Below, in pieces: positions 1 to 9,361 of a DNA stretch of 64,000 nt (position 1 is the stretch's first letter; every line of letters starts with the position of its first letter). The stretch spans positions 1-64,000 of the forward strand of contig CAWDHW010000014.1 of NCBI GenBank assembly GCA_963802205.1. The letters run 5' to 3'. A model generated the notes under the pieces. That model was not told the origin of the DNA, made no database searches, and worked only from the letters and a program-made list of their open reading frames with translations. The DNA is from DYRB01 sp963802205 (GTDB lineage Bacteria; Pseudomonadota; Gammaproteobacteria; Chromatiales; Chromatiaceae). A program made the translations under genes and the position numbers.

Positions 1-957
1 TCAGCGAAATGCCGCCAGGAAGCGCTGTACGAAGGCGTCGTAGTCTGTCTCGGCCAGGCAGTTGATCCCGGCGGCGGCCTTGCGTCCGCCTCCGGTGGGG
101 AACTGCCGGCACAGGGTGTCGGCCCCGTCCTGGGCGATCAGGGGGGCGCGCACGCTGACCACGAAGCCGCCCCCCGGGAGCTTGGTCAGCAGGGCATGGG
201 CACGGTCCGGGACGCCGTGGGCGAGGTCGTTGGCCAGCACCCCGCCCACCCGTCGCGCCCAGGGTTCCGCCGGGAGTATGTAGAGCGCATGGCGGTCGGT
301 GGCCAGTACGGCCGTGGCCTCCGCGGCATGCTCCATGTCTTCGGAGAAGCCCAAGCGCAGGGTGGCGAAGGCCTCGTCCTGGCGCATGAATTCCAGCGGG
401 TCTGCGTAGGGCGCAAGTCGGCGGAACAGGGCGTCCGGCGGGAAGTGCAGATCCTCGACCCGCTCGCCATAACCGTTGTAGTTGAGGCAGATCCCCAGCT
501 CCCGCAGGTCGGCCAGGGTGGCCTCGTCCAGGTCCAGGGGCGCGGCCGCCCGCCGGGCGGCCTGGTCAAAGCTGTCGCCGAAGGTCCCCACCAGGGCCCA
601 GGCGCGGTAGCGGCCCCCGAGCGCCGCGTCCACCAGGAGGCTGGTGCCCTGGTCTGGGAGGGTCCCGATGTGGGCCTCCAGCGCACGGTGCCGCGGGATG
701 TGGCCGGCGAAGTGGTGATCGAAGTAGCGCACCCGCACGCCCGATTCGAGCAGGCGCAGCAGGGGCTCCCGGTTCTTGTCCAGGGAGACGTCGAGGACGG
801 TGACGCTGTCGCCGGGGTTGGCCTGGACCCGGGTCAGAAGGGCGATGTCGCGCTTGACCCCAGTGACCAGGGTTGCCTCCAGGGGCTCGGCCAGGCGCAG
901 TTGTTGCAGGGCGCAAAGGCCGTCGGCGTCGCCATTGAAGACATCGAAGTGGGCCAT
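1..957 (-). CDS. DHH-family phosphoesterase (DHH/DHHA1 domains)
   Basis: This 318-residue protein looks like a cytoplasmic DHH-superfamily phosphoesterase (RecJ/NrnA relatives). The N-terminus carries the metal-site motif FNGDADGLCAL. It is followed by VLDVSLDKN and then YFDHHFAG, which contains the signature DHH. The C-terminal half has a DHHA1-like end, FPTGGGRKAAAG, where the usual GGGH has Arg in place of His. I chose the start at 957 because an AGGAG ribosome site sits just upstream; the frame stays open further but reads as non-coding. The stop codon is the first three bases of the window. The substrate is unknown: oligonucleotide or cyclic dinucleotide cleavage are family possibilities. 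It is transcribed away from rlmN. Confidence 0.85.
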   Translation of the reverse strand: MAHFDVFNGDADGLCALQQLRLAEPLEATLVTGVKRDIALLTRVQANPGDSVTVLDVSLDKNREPLLRLLESGVRVRYFDHHFAGHIPRHRALEAHIGTLPDQGTSLLVDAALGGRYRAWALVGTFGDSFDQAARRAAAPLDLDEATLADLRELGICLNYNGYGERVEDLHFPPDALFRRLAPYADPLEFMRQDEAFATLRLGFSEDMEHAAEATAVLATDRHALYILPAEPWARRVGGVLANDLAHGVPDRAHALLTKLPGGGFVVSVRAPLIAQDGADTLCRQFPTGGGRKAAAGINCLAETDYDAFVQRFLAAFR

Positions 958-1008
958 GGGCCGTCTCCTGGGGGCTGGGGTCGGCATTATGCTGAAAAAG
1001 GCACTGGT

Positions 1009-1134
1009 CCGCGAAGGACGCGAATCAACACGAGTAGAGACAAGAAGTTGCCGCGGTGCTGCCACAGCAGACCGGCCTCCCGGGAGGTGGGACTGGTGGG
1101 GGCATCCAGCGGATTGCCTTCGCGTTCTTCGCGG
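1009..1134. repeat. Intergenic inverted repeat between the DHH gene and rlmN
   Basis: The arms CCGCGAAGGACGCGAA (1009-1024) and TTCGCGTTCTTCGCGG (1119-1134) are reverse complements at 15 of 16 positions and enclose about 95 bases. The rest of the 481-base gap (958-1438) shows no credible gene. It contains a short doubled CACTCGGGTTTG-like motif near 1210-1235. Phrases such as GAGACAAGA inside the element recur near 24180 upstream of glgA, which suggests a dispersed repeat family. Confidence 0.5.
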
Positions 1135-1438
1135 ACTGACTGCTCTCTATAGGATACGCTTGCCCCGTGCCGCCGTGCCCCAACGTCGCGGCGATCCAGT
1201 CGTCTGGGACACTCGGGTTTGGGGCACTCGGGTTTGCCCTGGGGCCGGCGCCTGGGTACCATTTGCGGCCCTGCACCACATCCCGCCCCGGCATCCCGTC
1301 GGGGCGGGCGTCAGACCGCGCATCGAACCATCGCGCCGCCGACCGCCCCCTCTCGGGTACCTCGTTTGCCGGCGCTCTTGGAGCTTGGCTCAATGACCGT
1401 CCAAATTTCCCCCTCCATCGTGAAGCCCGAGGGCGTCT

Positions 1439-2559
1439 GTGACCACACCCGCTGAGGGTCTCGTCCCTGCCGTCGGGGATGCACGGGTCAACCTGCTGGA
1501 CTTCGACCTGGCGGGGCTCGAGGCCCTGACGGTGACGCTCGGGCATAAAGCCTTCCACGGGCGCAACCTGTTCAAGTGGATCCACAAGTACGGGGTCACG
1601 GACTTCGGCGCCATGACGGACCTCGCCCTGCCCCTTCGCCAGGCCTTAAGCGCCGGTTATGCCGTGGTGGCGCCGCGGGTCGTCCTGGAACAGCCCTCGC
1701 CGGACGGGACCGTCAAGTGGGTCCTGGAACTGCGCGACGGCCAGCGTATCGAGACCGGGTGTACATCCCTGAGGAGCGGCGCAATACCATCTGCATCTCC
1801 TCCCAGGTCGGGTGTGCCCTGGACTGCTCCTTCTGCTCCACCGCTCGGCAGGGGTTCAATCGAAACCTGAGCATCGGGGAGATCATCGGGCAGGTGTGGC
1901 ACGCCACCCGGTACCTGGGTGCACCGCCGAGTAACATCGTGCTCATGGGCATGGGCGAGCCGTTGGCCAATTTCGATGCCGTGGTGGCCGCCATCGCCAT
2001 CATGCGCGACGACCTGGCCTATATGGTCTCCAGGCACCGGCTGACCTTAAGCACCTCAGGCATAGTCCCCAACATCTATCGCCTTCGCGAGGTCAGCGAC
2101 ATTGCACTGGCGGTGTCGTTGCACGCACCGGACAACGCGCTCCGGGACCGTTTGGTCCCCATCAATCGTAAGTATCCGCTGGAAGAATTACTGCCCGCCT
2201 GTAAGGCCTATGTCGGCGGCGACTCGCGTCGGCACATCACCTGGGAATATGTGATGCTCGACGGCGTCAACGACAGCCTGGCTCACGCCAAGGCCCTGAT
2301 TCGTTTGCTGGAGGGGATTCCTTCAAAAATCAACCTGATTCCCTTCAATCCCTTCCCCGGGAGCGATCTGCGTACGACTCCGCCTGCGCAGGTGGATGCC
2401 TTCCGCCAGCGCCTGATGCGATCCGGGCTCTTCGCTATGACCCGCAAGACGCGCGGCGACGAGATTGCCGCGGCCTGCGGCCAACTGGTCGGGCGGGTCG
2501 AGGATCGGACGCGACGCCTCGTCACCCTCGGTGCTGCCCCTGGGCGGGGTGCGGCGTGA
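1439..2559 (+). CDS. rlmN: 23S rRNA/tRNA adenine-C2 methyltransferase RlmN (frame broken once)
   Basis: RlmN is a radical-SAM enzyme that methylates C2 of A2503 in 23S rRNA and A37 of some tRNAs. The N-terminal part (LLDFDLAGLEAL, FHGRNLFKWIHKYG) reads in one frame from a GTG start. The radical-SAM core (ISSQVGCALDCSFCSTARQGFNRNL, given here only as its CALDCSFC cysteine motif, GMGEPLANFD, LAVSLHAPDN, FNPFPGSD) reads in another. The frames meet at about 1756-1760, next to a GGG run. One missing base, or two extra, restores the protein. The repaired length is about 373 residues, normal for the family. The gene overlaps the next one by 4 bases. It is probably functional in the organism, with the break due to sequence error. 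Confidence 0.85.
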
Positions 2560-3326
2560 TCCGCGCACGCAACGGCTGGGGGCCGGTGGTGGCGCTGTCG
2601 GCTGGACTGGCCTTGGGGGGGCTGAGTGGCTGCAGTCTGGTCGGGAAGCGCGACAGTAAGACCCTCGGGCCGGACGCCCCGGAGAGCGCGGGGGACGTCT
2701 ATGTGGCCCTGGCTGGCGGTATTATGCCCGCGGCCAGATGGAGGTGGCGCAACAGCGTGCCAACCAGGCGCTGAACGAGGACTCGAACAACCCGAAGGCC
2801 CACATGATCAGTGCCCTCATTTACCAGCGCCTGGGGGAGACGGCCAAGGCTGAGGAGGCGTTCAAGCGGGCGGTGGAATTGGCCCAAAGGACGGCGATAT
2901 CCGCAATGCCGCGGGTACCTTCTACTGTGCGCAGAAGCGCTTCCCCGAGGCGGAGGAACAGTTCAAAGACGCCGTGGCGATCCCGCTCTACACGACCCCC
3001 TGGGTCGCCCTGACCAATGCCGGGATCTGCGCCAAGGGCGCAGGCGATAGCGCCAAGGCCAAGGCCTACCTCCGTCAGGCCGTCGCGGCGATCCCGACTT
3101 CGGCCCAGCGGTGCTCGAATCCGTAGGCCTCGAACTGGCCCAGGGCGACGGGCGTTCCGCCAGCGCTTTGCTTACGCAGTATTTCAAGACATCTCCCCCG
3201 ACGCCCCAGGCCCTGGCGCTGGGCATCCGGGTTGAGCGCGAGCTTGGCAACAAGAAGGCCGCGGCCAGCTATGCCACCATGCTCAAACAACGCTACCCCA
3301 ACAGCCCAGAGGTCCAGTCCCTCTGA
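2556..3326 (+). CDS. pilF: Type IV pilus biogenesis lipoprotein PilF/PilW (TPR; frame broken three times)
   Basis: PilF is an outer-membrane TPR lipoprotein, the pilotin that helps the PilQ secretin assemble. The N-terminus has a lipoprotein signal ending LGGLSGC (Cys about 26). TPR helices follow in pieces: VYVALAG, then QMEVAQQRANQALNEDSNN, QRLGETAKAEEAFKRAVELA, DIRNAAGTFYCAQKRFPEAE, and SVGLELAQGDGRSASALL. The pieces lie in successive frames. They join if single bases are restored near 2719, in the C run at 2883-2885, and near 3085-3092. The repaired length is 257 residues, typical for PilF. It lies between rlmN and rodZ, as in many gammaproteobacteria. Confidence 0.8.
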
Positions 3327-3382
3327 TGGGTCCGCGCGGGGCCCCAGTGGCCCAGGCTAGCCATTCCGAACGAGTGCAGTCC

Positions 3383-4412
3383 ATGAATCCGCAATCATCA
3401 AGCGACAATCCGGAAAGCAGTTCCCAGACCGTCGGTGGCGTCGGGCGACGCCTGGGGGCGGCCCGTCAGGCCCGCGGCCTGGATCTGGGGCGTATCGCCG
3501 CCCTGCTGCACCTCAAGCCGGCCCTGGTCGAGAGCTTGGAGCAGGAGCGCTATGGCGATCTGCCCGAGCCGGTTTTCATCGCCGGTTATATCCGCAACTA
3601 CGCCCGCCACGTCGGCCTGGACCCCGAGCCATTGGTCGCGGCCTACCAGGCCTCGGAGGCCCACAATGAGCCGGACCGTCGCTGGTCCGAGGGCAGTGTC
3701 GAGCACAACTCCGGCGGCGGTGGCGGTCTCCTGGTTCGACTGGTGAGCATCGTCTTGGTGGCGGGCTTGCCTATCTCTTCATCCAGTGGTGGCAGGGCGT
3801 GCGCCCTGCGTGCCGGATCCGATCACCGAGGGCAGCGCGGTCCCGGGCCCCTTACCCGCAGGTGGTCGGGAGATGCAGGCCAACACCAAGCCCGAGTCCC
3901 TTGCAGTTGCGCCGGCCGCGCCCCATCCGGCCCCGCCCCCAGCGGCGCCAAAGGCACCGATTACCCCGCCTCCCATGGGCGCGCCCGGCGGCCCCGATGC
4001 CGGCCCTGCCCAAGGCTCGGCCGCAGCCACGGCGACGGCGGTGGTCACGCCAGGACCCGCTCAAGGTGCCTCGCCCGAATCTGAAGAGGCGCTGCCTGTC
4101 CAGACGCCCGCCTTACCGGCAGTGGCTGCCGACGTCGGTACTCAGTCGCAGGTGGCCGGCGAACAAGGTGTGGTCCTGGAGTTTCGCGGCCCTTGCTGGG
4201 TGGATGTGCGCGATGCGGCCAAGACCTTCAGTCTGAAGGGTGAAATGGGTAAGGGGGACCGCCGCGTCCTGGGTGGAACGCCGCCCTATGACCTGAAGCT
4301 CGGCAATGCCGCTGCGGTGGCCATCACCGTCAACGGGGTCCCGTTCGACATCAGTCGCGTAGCCCGCACCAATAGTCCGCGCTTCAAGCTCGACCCGACC
4401 AAGCCGCAGTAA
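3383..4412 (+). CDS. rodZ: Cytoskeleton protein RodZ (helix-turn-helix, TM, DUF4115; frame broken twice)
   Basis: RodZ is a bitopic membrane protein that anchors MreB and helps set rod shape. Residues about 20-90 form the cytoplasmic HTH (VGRRLGAARQARGLDL, LEQERYGDLPEPVFIAGYIR). A transmembrane stretch (LLVRLVSIVLVAGL) follows. Next come a long Pro/Ala-rich periplasmic linker and a C-terminal beta domain (VVLEFRGPCWVDVRDA, GTPPYDLKLGNAAAV). The frame slips twice, near 3767-3770 and 3797-3808. Each slip fits one lost base, giving about 343 residues after repair. The ATG at 3383 directly begins the family-like N-terminus. The ispG gene that often sits between rodZ and hisS is absent. Confidence 0.85.
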
Positions 4413-4422
4413 TCTCATATCC

Positions 4423-5685
4423 ATGTCCAAGAACATCCAGGCCATTCGTGGCATGCACGACCTGCTTCCGGGGGTCAGCCCCCTGTGGCAGGCCCTGGAG
4501 GATCGCGCCCGTGCCGTGCTCGAATCCTACGGCTACAGCGAGATCCGCACCCCCCTGGTGGAGATGACGGAGCTCTTCAAACGCTCCATCGGCGAGGTCA
4601 CAGACATCGTCGAGAAGGAGATGTACAGCTTTTCCGATCGTAATGGCGATAGCTTGAGCCTGCGTCCGGAAGGGACAGCCTCCTGCGTGCGTGCGGTCAT
4701 CGAGGGTGGGCTGCTTGGTCAGGCCCAGCGCCTGTGGTACCGGGGCCCCATGTTCCGCCATGAGCGCCCCCAGCGTGGGCGCTACCGCCAGTTCCACCAG
4801 ATTGGCGTGGAGGTCTTCGGGCTCGCCGGCCCGGACATCGACATCGAGGTGGTCCTCATGACGCGCCGCCTCTGGCAGGTCCTCGGGCTTTCCGGTCTGC
4901 GCCTGGAGATCAACACCCTGGGTAACGCGGATGAGCGTGCCGCCTATCGTGGCGAGTTGATCCGCTACCTGGAGGGGCATCTGGCTAACCTGGACGAAGA
5001 GGGCCGCAGTCGCCTCTACACCAACCCGCTGCGGGTACTGGACTCGAAGAATCCGGACATGGTGGAGGTCGTCGCGGGCGCGCCCAGCATTCTCGACCAC
5101 CTCGCCAGCGAGTCGCGGGACCACTTCACCCGATTTTGCGCCGGGCTGGATGGTGCTGGCCTGAGCTACAGCATCAACCCACGTCTGGTGCGCGGGCTGG
5201 ATTACTACAATCGCACGGTCTTCGAGTGGATCACAGACGACCTCGGGGCCCAAGGCACCGTCTGTGCCGGCGGGCGCTACGATGGGCTGGTCGAGCAACT
5301 CGGCGGGCGTGCGACACCGGCGGTGGGCTTTGCCATGGGACTGGAGCGCCTGGTAGACCTGCTGGGGCAGACCGTCCCTGACCTGAGCGCACCGGTGCAC
5401 GCCTATCTGGTGGCGGTGGGGGAGACGGCGCAGGCCCGTGCCCTGCTGGTTGCGGAGGAGTTGCGCGATGCCGTGCCGCGGTTGCGCCTGCTGTGCAACT
5501 GTGGCGGCGGTAGCTTCAAGAACCAGTTCAAGAAGGCCGACCGCTGCGGCGCCGCCCTGGCCCTGATCCTGGGCGAGGGCGAGATCGAGCGGGGGTCCAT
5601 CGGGGTCAAGCCCCTGCGGGGTGACGGCGAGCAGGCCGAGGTTCCCATGGCCGAGGTGGCGGAGTACCTGGCGGCACGGATCTAA
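4423..5685 (+). CDS. hisS: Histidine--tRNA ligase
   Basis: A class II aminoacyl-tRNA synthetase that charges tRNA-His. The 420-residue length is normal. It shows the N-terminal IRGMHDLLP, motif 2 region YRGPMFRHERPQRGRYRQFHQ, the HisA-type signature LVRGLDYYNRTVFEW, motif 3 AVGFAMGLERL, and a C-terminal anticodon-binding domain ending EVPMAEVAEYLAARI. It starts 10 bases after rodZ and is intact, unlike its upstream neighbours. Confidence 0.97.
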   Translation: MSKNIQAIRGMHDLLPGVSPLWQALEDRARAVLESYGYSEIRTPLVEMTELFKRSIGEVTDIVEKEMYSFSDRNGDSLSLRPEGTASCVRAVIEGGLLGQAQRLWYRGPMFRHERPQRGRYRQFHQIGVEVFGLAGPDIDIEVVLMTRRLWQVLGLSGLRLEINTLGNADERAAYRGELIRYLEGHLANLDEEGRSRLYTNPLRVLDSKNPDMVEVVAGAPSILDHLASESRDHFTRFCAGLDGAGLSYSINPRLVRGLDYYNRTVFEWITDDLGAQGTVCAGGRYDGLVEQLGGRATPAVGFAMGLERLVDLLGQTVPDLSAPVHAYLVAVGETAQARALLVAEELRDAVPRLRLLCNCGGGSFKNQFKKADRCGAALALILGEGEIERGSIGVKPLRGDGEQAEVPMAEVAEYLAARI

Positions 5686-5727
5686 GCCGCGTTAACGCCG
5701 GTGGTGGATCGAAGCGAACGAAGAGGA

Positions 5728-5886
5728 CAGGATTAACGGGATGTTTTGTTCGGGGGCCTGTCGGCGTCCAACACGATGGATGCCGGAGGCGGGCCGATCA
5801 CGGTGCCTCTGATCGCTCGGCACCCCTTTTGGGCTTGGTTCGCCAGACAATATTTTGTTAATCCTGTAATAATTCTGTTAATCCTG
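5728..5886. repeat. Inverted repeat of CAGGATTAAC / GTTAATCCTG type in the hisS-yfgM gap
   Basis: CAGGATTAAC at 5728-5737 is matched by its exact reverse complement GTTAATCCTG at 5857-5866, and again by GTTAATCCTG at 5877-5886. The two right-hand copies are 20 bases apart. The gap 5686-5957 is AT-richer than the flanking genes and shows no ORF of note. It resembles a small dispersed intergenic repeat. Confidence 0.55.
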
Positions 5887-5957
5887 CCCCATTTGCCCGT
5901 CCAAGGCGCCGTTCAGGGGCCGCGGGATAACAACAAACAAGCACTGTTGGAGCTGTC

Positions 5958-6587
5958 ATGGCCGATTACGAAACCGACGACGAAAAGGTCGAGGCGATCA
6001 AGAAGTGGTGGAAGGACAACGGCATCTCGATTGTTGCCGGGCTCGCCATCGGTCTGGCCGCGGTGTACGGCTGGCGCGCCTGGGTGCAGCACCGCGAAGG
6101 GGTGGGGCAGCAGGCGTCCGCCGCCTTCGAGCAGCTCTTGGCCACCGCAGAAGGTCCGGACAGCGCCAGTGCCCTGGCACAGGCGGAGGCCATCCGCCAG
6201 GGATACGGCTCCAGCGCCTATGCGAGCCTGGCAGACCTCATGGAGGCAAAGGTCAAGCTCAAGGCCGGCGACCCTGCAGGGGCCGTCGTGGCCCTGCAAC
6301 GCGTCATGGACAAGGCGGCCGACCCGGCCCTGGGGCGCATTGCCGCCTTACGTCTGGCGCGTATCGTGCTGGACCAGGGGGACCTGGAGCGTGCCTCGGT
6401 CATCACCGGCAAGTACGCCGACAATGGCGCCTTTGGCGGGGACTTCGCCGCCATCCAGGGCGACATTGCCGCCGCCCAGGGGCGTACCGACGACGCCCGC
6501 GCCGCCTACGAACGGGCCATCGCCGCCGGGGCCAGCCTGCCGGAGTTGCTGCGCCTGAAGCTCGACAACTTGCCCGCAGCCGGTTGA
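5958..6587 (+). CDS. yfgM: YfgM-family membrane-anchored TPR protein (ancillary SecYEG/periplasmic chaperone factor)
   Basis: A 209-residue protein of the YfgM/DUF2133 family. A short cytoplasmic N-terminus (ETDDEKVEAIKKWWKDNG) leads into one transmembrane helix (ISIVAGLAIGLAAVYGW, about 24-40). A periplasmic TPR domain follows (YASLADLMEAKVKLKAGD, ALRLARIVLDQGDLERA, GDIAAAQGRTDDARAAYERA). E. coli YfgM interacts with SecYEG and PpiD. Its place between hisS and bamB is the standard order. The start ATG follows a GGAG-like site at 5949. Confidence 0.9.
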   Translation: MADYETDDEKVEAIKKWWKDNGISIVAGLAIGLAAVYGWRAWVQHREGVGQQASAAFEQLLATAEGPDSASALAQAEAIRQGYGSSAYASLADLMEAKVKLKAGDPAGAVVALQRVMDKAADPALGRIAALRLARIVLDQGDLERASVITGKYADNGAFGGDFAAIQGDIAAAQGRTDDARAAYERAIAAGASLPELLRLKLDNLPAAG

Positions 6588-6642
6588 TCGCACCCCAGGC
6601 CATGCCCAGGGCCCCTTTGAACCTCGGAACCAGACCAGTCCC

Positions 6643-7931
6643 ATGAGCAACCCAGTCCCTCGCGCCCTGGGGCGCCCCGTCCGCGCCCTGTCGGCCACCC
6701 TGCTCGGTGCCTTGGTGCTCGGCGGGTGCAGCTATCTCCCTTGGCTTGGTGGTGAGAAGGACCCCTCCCCCCCGCCAAGCTGGTTCCCGTCGCCACCGAG
6801 GTTGGGGTCCAGACCCTTTGGACCGCCAAGATCGGTAGCGGTACCCGCAAGCGCCAATTGGCCCTGGTGCCGGCGCTGTATGGGGATCGCTTGTTCATTG
6901 CCAGCGCGGATGGAACCGTAGCCGCAGTGGCGAGCGCCGATGGTCGCGTCCAGTGGCAGCGCAAGACCGAGTTTGCCTTAAGCGCTGGCCCCGATGCCGA
7001 TGGGCGGCAACTGGTGCTTGGGACCAGCGACGGCCTTGTCGTCGCCCTGTCCGTAACCGACGGTAGCCAGGTCTGGACCGCCAACGTCGAGAGCGAGGTG
7101 CTGGCGGTGCCGCGTATCAACGGTGACCTGGTGGTGGTCCACACTTTGGACGACAACGTCCATGGCCTGGATGCGGCCACCGGCACGCAGCGCTGGCGCT
7201 TCCCCTATGCGGCCCCCATCCTGACCCTGCGCGGCAGTAGCAGCCCTGTGATCGCCGATGGGGCAGCCCTGGTGGGTCTCTCTGGCGGCAAGCTGGTCAA
7301 GCTCGACCTCGCCAACGGGGCTCCGATCTGGGAGGTCACAGTGACTCTGCCCAGTGGCCGCAGCGAGTTGGAGCGCATCGCCGACATCGACGCCGACCCG
7401 GTGATCGTCGGCTCCACGATCTATGTGGGGACCTACAACGGCGACCTTGCCGCGGTGGACCTGGCCAGCGGGGACATCCTCTGGCGGCGCACCCTGTCCT
7501 CTCATGCCGGCCTGGCGGCGGATACCCGCGATCTCTTTGTCACCGACTCCGCTGACCACGTTTGGGCGGCTCAACCCTCCGACGGGGCTGGGCGCTGGAA
7601 GCAGGAGCAACTCACCAATCGTCTGCTGACCGCACCGGCCCTCGCGGGTGACTATCTGGTGGTGGGGGACCTCGAGGGCTATCTGCATTGGATGTCGCGC
7701 CGGGACGGGCGCCTGGTCGGACGCGCCAAGGTCGCCGGCGGGGCCATTACGGCAAGGCCCGTGGTATCCGGGGGGCGGATCTTTGTCTACGCCGACGACG
7801 GCACGCTCGTCGCCCTGACCACCGGGGCTGCCAGCGCCGAGGAGCGCGCCAAGGGGGCCGCCGTCGGCGGCGATGGCGGGGCCGTGAACGCGCCAGACCT
7901 ACCGTCGCCCAGTTCCGCGGCAGCCCGTTAG
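6643..7931 (+). CDS. bamB: Outer membrane assembly lipoprotein BamB (frame broken once)
   Basis: BamB is a beta-propeller lipoprotein of the BAM complex, which inserts outer-membrane proteins. The lipoprotein signal ends LVLGGC (Cys about 29). The PQQ-like propeller blades then run as repeated units, for example LFIASADGTVAAVASADGRVQW, abbreviated here to its ADGTVAAVASADG core, IYVGTYNGDLAAVDLASGD and IFVYADDGTLVAL. The signal part and the propeller lie in different frames. They meet exactly at a run of seven C (6767-6773). Adding one C joins them into a protein of about 429 residues with the family layout. Confidence 0.88.
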
Positions 7932-7945
7932 GGCACCATAACGCC

Positions 7946-9346
7946 ATGCTCCCCGTCATCACCCTGGTCGGACGGCCGAATGTCGGCAAGTCCACCCTGT
8001 TCAACCGCCTCACCCGTACCCGCGATGCCTTGGTGGCGGACTTCCCCGGCCTTACCAGGGACCGGCAATACGGCATAGGCCGGGTCGGCCCGGGCGGCTA
8101 CATTGTGGTCGATACCGGCGGCATCAGCCCCGAGGCCGACGGGGTCGAGGCCCTGATGCAGGGGCAGGTGCGTCGGGCCATCGAGGAGGCGGACCACATC
8201 CTGTTCCTGGTGGACGCCCAGACCGGCGTCACACCGGACGACCAGGAGGTGGCCCTGCGCCTGCGCCGCACCGGCAAGGCCCTGACCCTGGTGGTCAACA
8301 AGACCGACCACCGTGACCCTGCCATTGCGGCCGCGGATTTCCATTCGCTGGGCATCGGGGACCCGGTGCCCATCGCTGCCGTTCAGGGGATTGGGGTCGA
8401 GGCCCTCATGAACCGGGTCTTCGCTGACCTGCCAGAGGTCGCCGAGGGTCCCGACGCCGTAGGGGACGGGCAGGGGGTGAAGATCGCCGTGGTGGGGCGC
8501 CCCAATGCCGGCAAATCCACCTTGATCAATCGTATCCTCGGGGAGGACCGCCAGGTGGTCTTCGACGCCCCGGGCACCACCCGCGACAGTATCTACATCC
8601 CCTTCCAGCGCGGCGAGCGGGAATACATCCTCATCGACACCGCCGGCATGCGACGCCGGGCCAGGATCGAGGACGCCATCGAGAAGTTCAGCGTCATCAA
8701 GACCCTACAGGCCATCGAGGCATGTAATGTGGTGATCCTGGTGGTGGATGCCCAGCAGGGCATCGGCGAGCACGACTCCAACCTGGCGGCCCACATCGTC
8801 GAGAGCGGGCGCGCCCTGGTGGTGGCGGTCAACAAGTGGGACGGACTCGACGCCAGTGCCCGGGATGCCATCAAGGACGCCCTGGGGCGGCGGTTGGCGT
8901 TCCTCGACTTCGCCACTACCCGCTTTGTTTCGGCCCTGCACGGTAGCGGGGTGGGGCTTCTGCTGGAGGAGGCGGACCGCGCCTTCGCCAACGCCACCAA
9001 GGCCCTTCCGACCCCGCTGGTCACCCGCATCCTGGAGTCCGCCGTCCAGGAACACCAACCGCCCACGGTCCATGGCCGGCGCATCAAGCTGCGCTACGCC
9101 CACCAGGGTGGGCGCAACCCGCCGATCATCGTCATCCACGGCAATCAGACCGAGGCCCTACCGGAGTCCTACCGGCGTTACCTCATCGGCCGCTTCCGCG
9201 ACCAACTGCGCCTGCACGGGACCCCGCTGCGTCTGGAACTGCGGTCCGGGACCAACCCCTTCGAGGGACGGCGCAATACCCTCACTCCGCGCCAGGAGCG
9301 CAGCCGCGAGCGCCTGAAGCGCTTCGTCAAGGCCAGCAAACGCTAG
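7946..9346 (+). CDS. der: Ribosome biogenesis GTPase Der (EngA)
   Basis: Der is a double-GTPase needed for 50S subunit maturation. The 466-residue protein has two G domains, with P-loops GRPNVGKST (about 8-16) and GRPNAGKST (about 184-192). G3 and G4 motifs follow (DTGGI, NKTDH; DTAGMRRRARIE, NKWDG). The C-terminal KH-like domain includes IKLRYAHQGG and GTPLRLELRSGTNPFEGRRN, abbreviated. The ATG at 7946 sits 14 bases after bamB and begins the canonical N-terminus; the frame is open upstream inside bamB but is not coding there. Confidence 0.97.
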   Translation: MLPVITLVGRPNVGKSTLFNRLTRTRDALVADFPGLTRDRQYGIGRVGPGGYIVVDTGGISPEADGVEALMQGQVRRAIEEADHILFLVDAQTGVTPDDQEVALRLRRTGKALTLVVNKTDHRDPAIAAADFHSLGIGDPVPIAAVQGIGVEALMNRVFADLPEVAEGPDAVGDGQGVKIAVVGRPNAGKSTLINRILGEDRQVVFDAPGTTRDSIYIPFQRGEREYILIDTAGMRRRARIEDAIEKFSVIKTLQAIEACNVVILVVDAQQGIGEHDSNLAAHIVESGRALVVAVNKWDGLDASARDAIKDALGRRLAFLDFATTRFVSALHGSGVGLLLEEADRAFANATKALPTPLVTRILESAVQEHQPPTVHGRRIKLRYAHQGGRNPPIIVIHGNQTEALPESYRRYLIGRFRDQLRLHGTPLRLELRSGTNPFEGRRNTLTPRQERSRERLKRFVKASKR

Positions 9347-9361
9347 CACGGCAGCCCTGCA

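Noticed and set aside
1171..1442. Short ORFs upstream of rlmN
   Set aside because: Arg/Pro-rich translations without ribosome sites or known motifs; likely chance frames.
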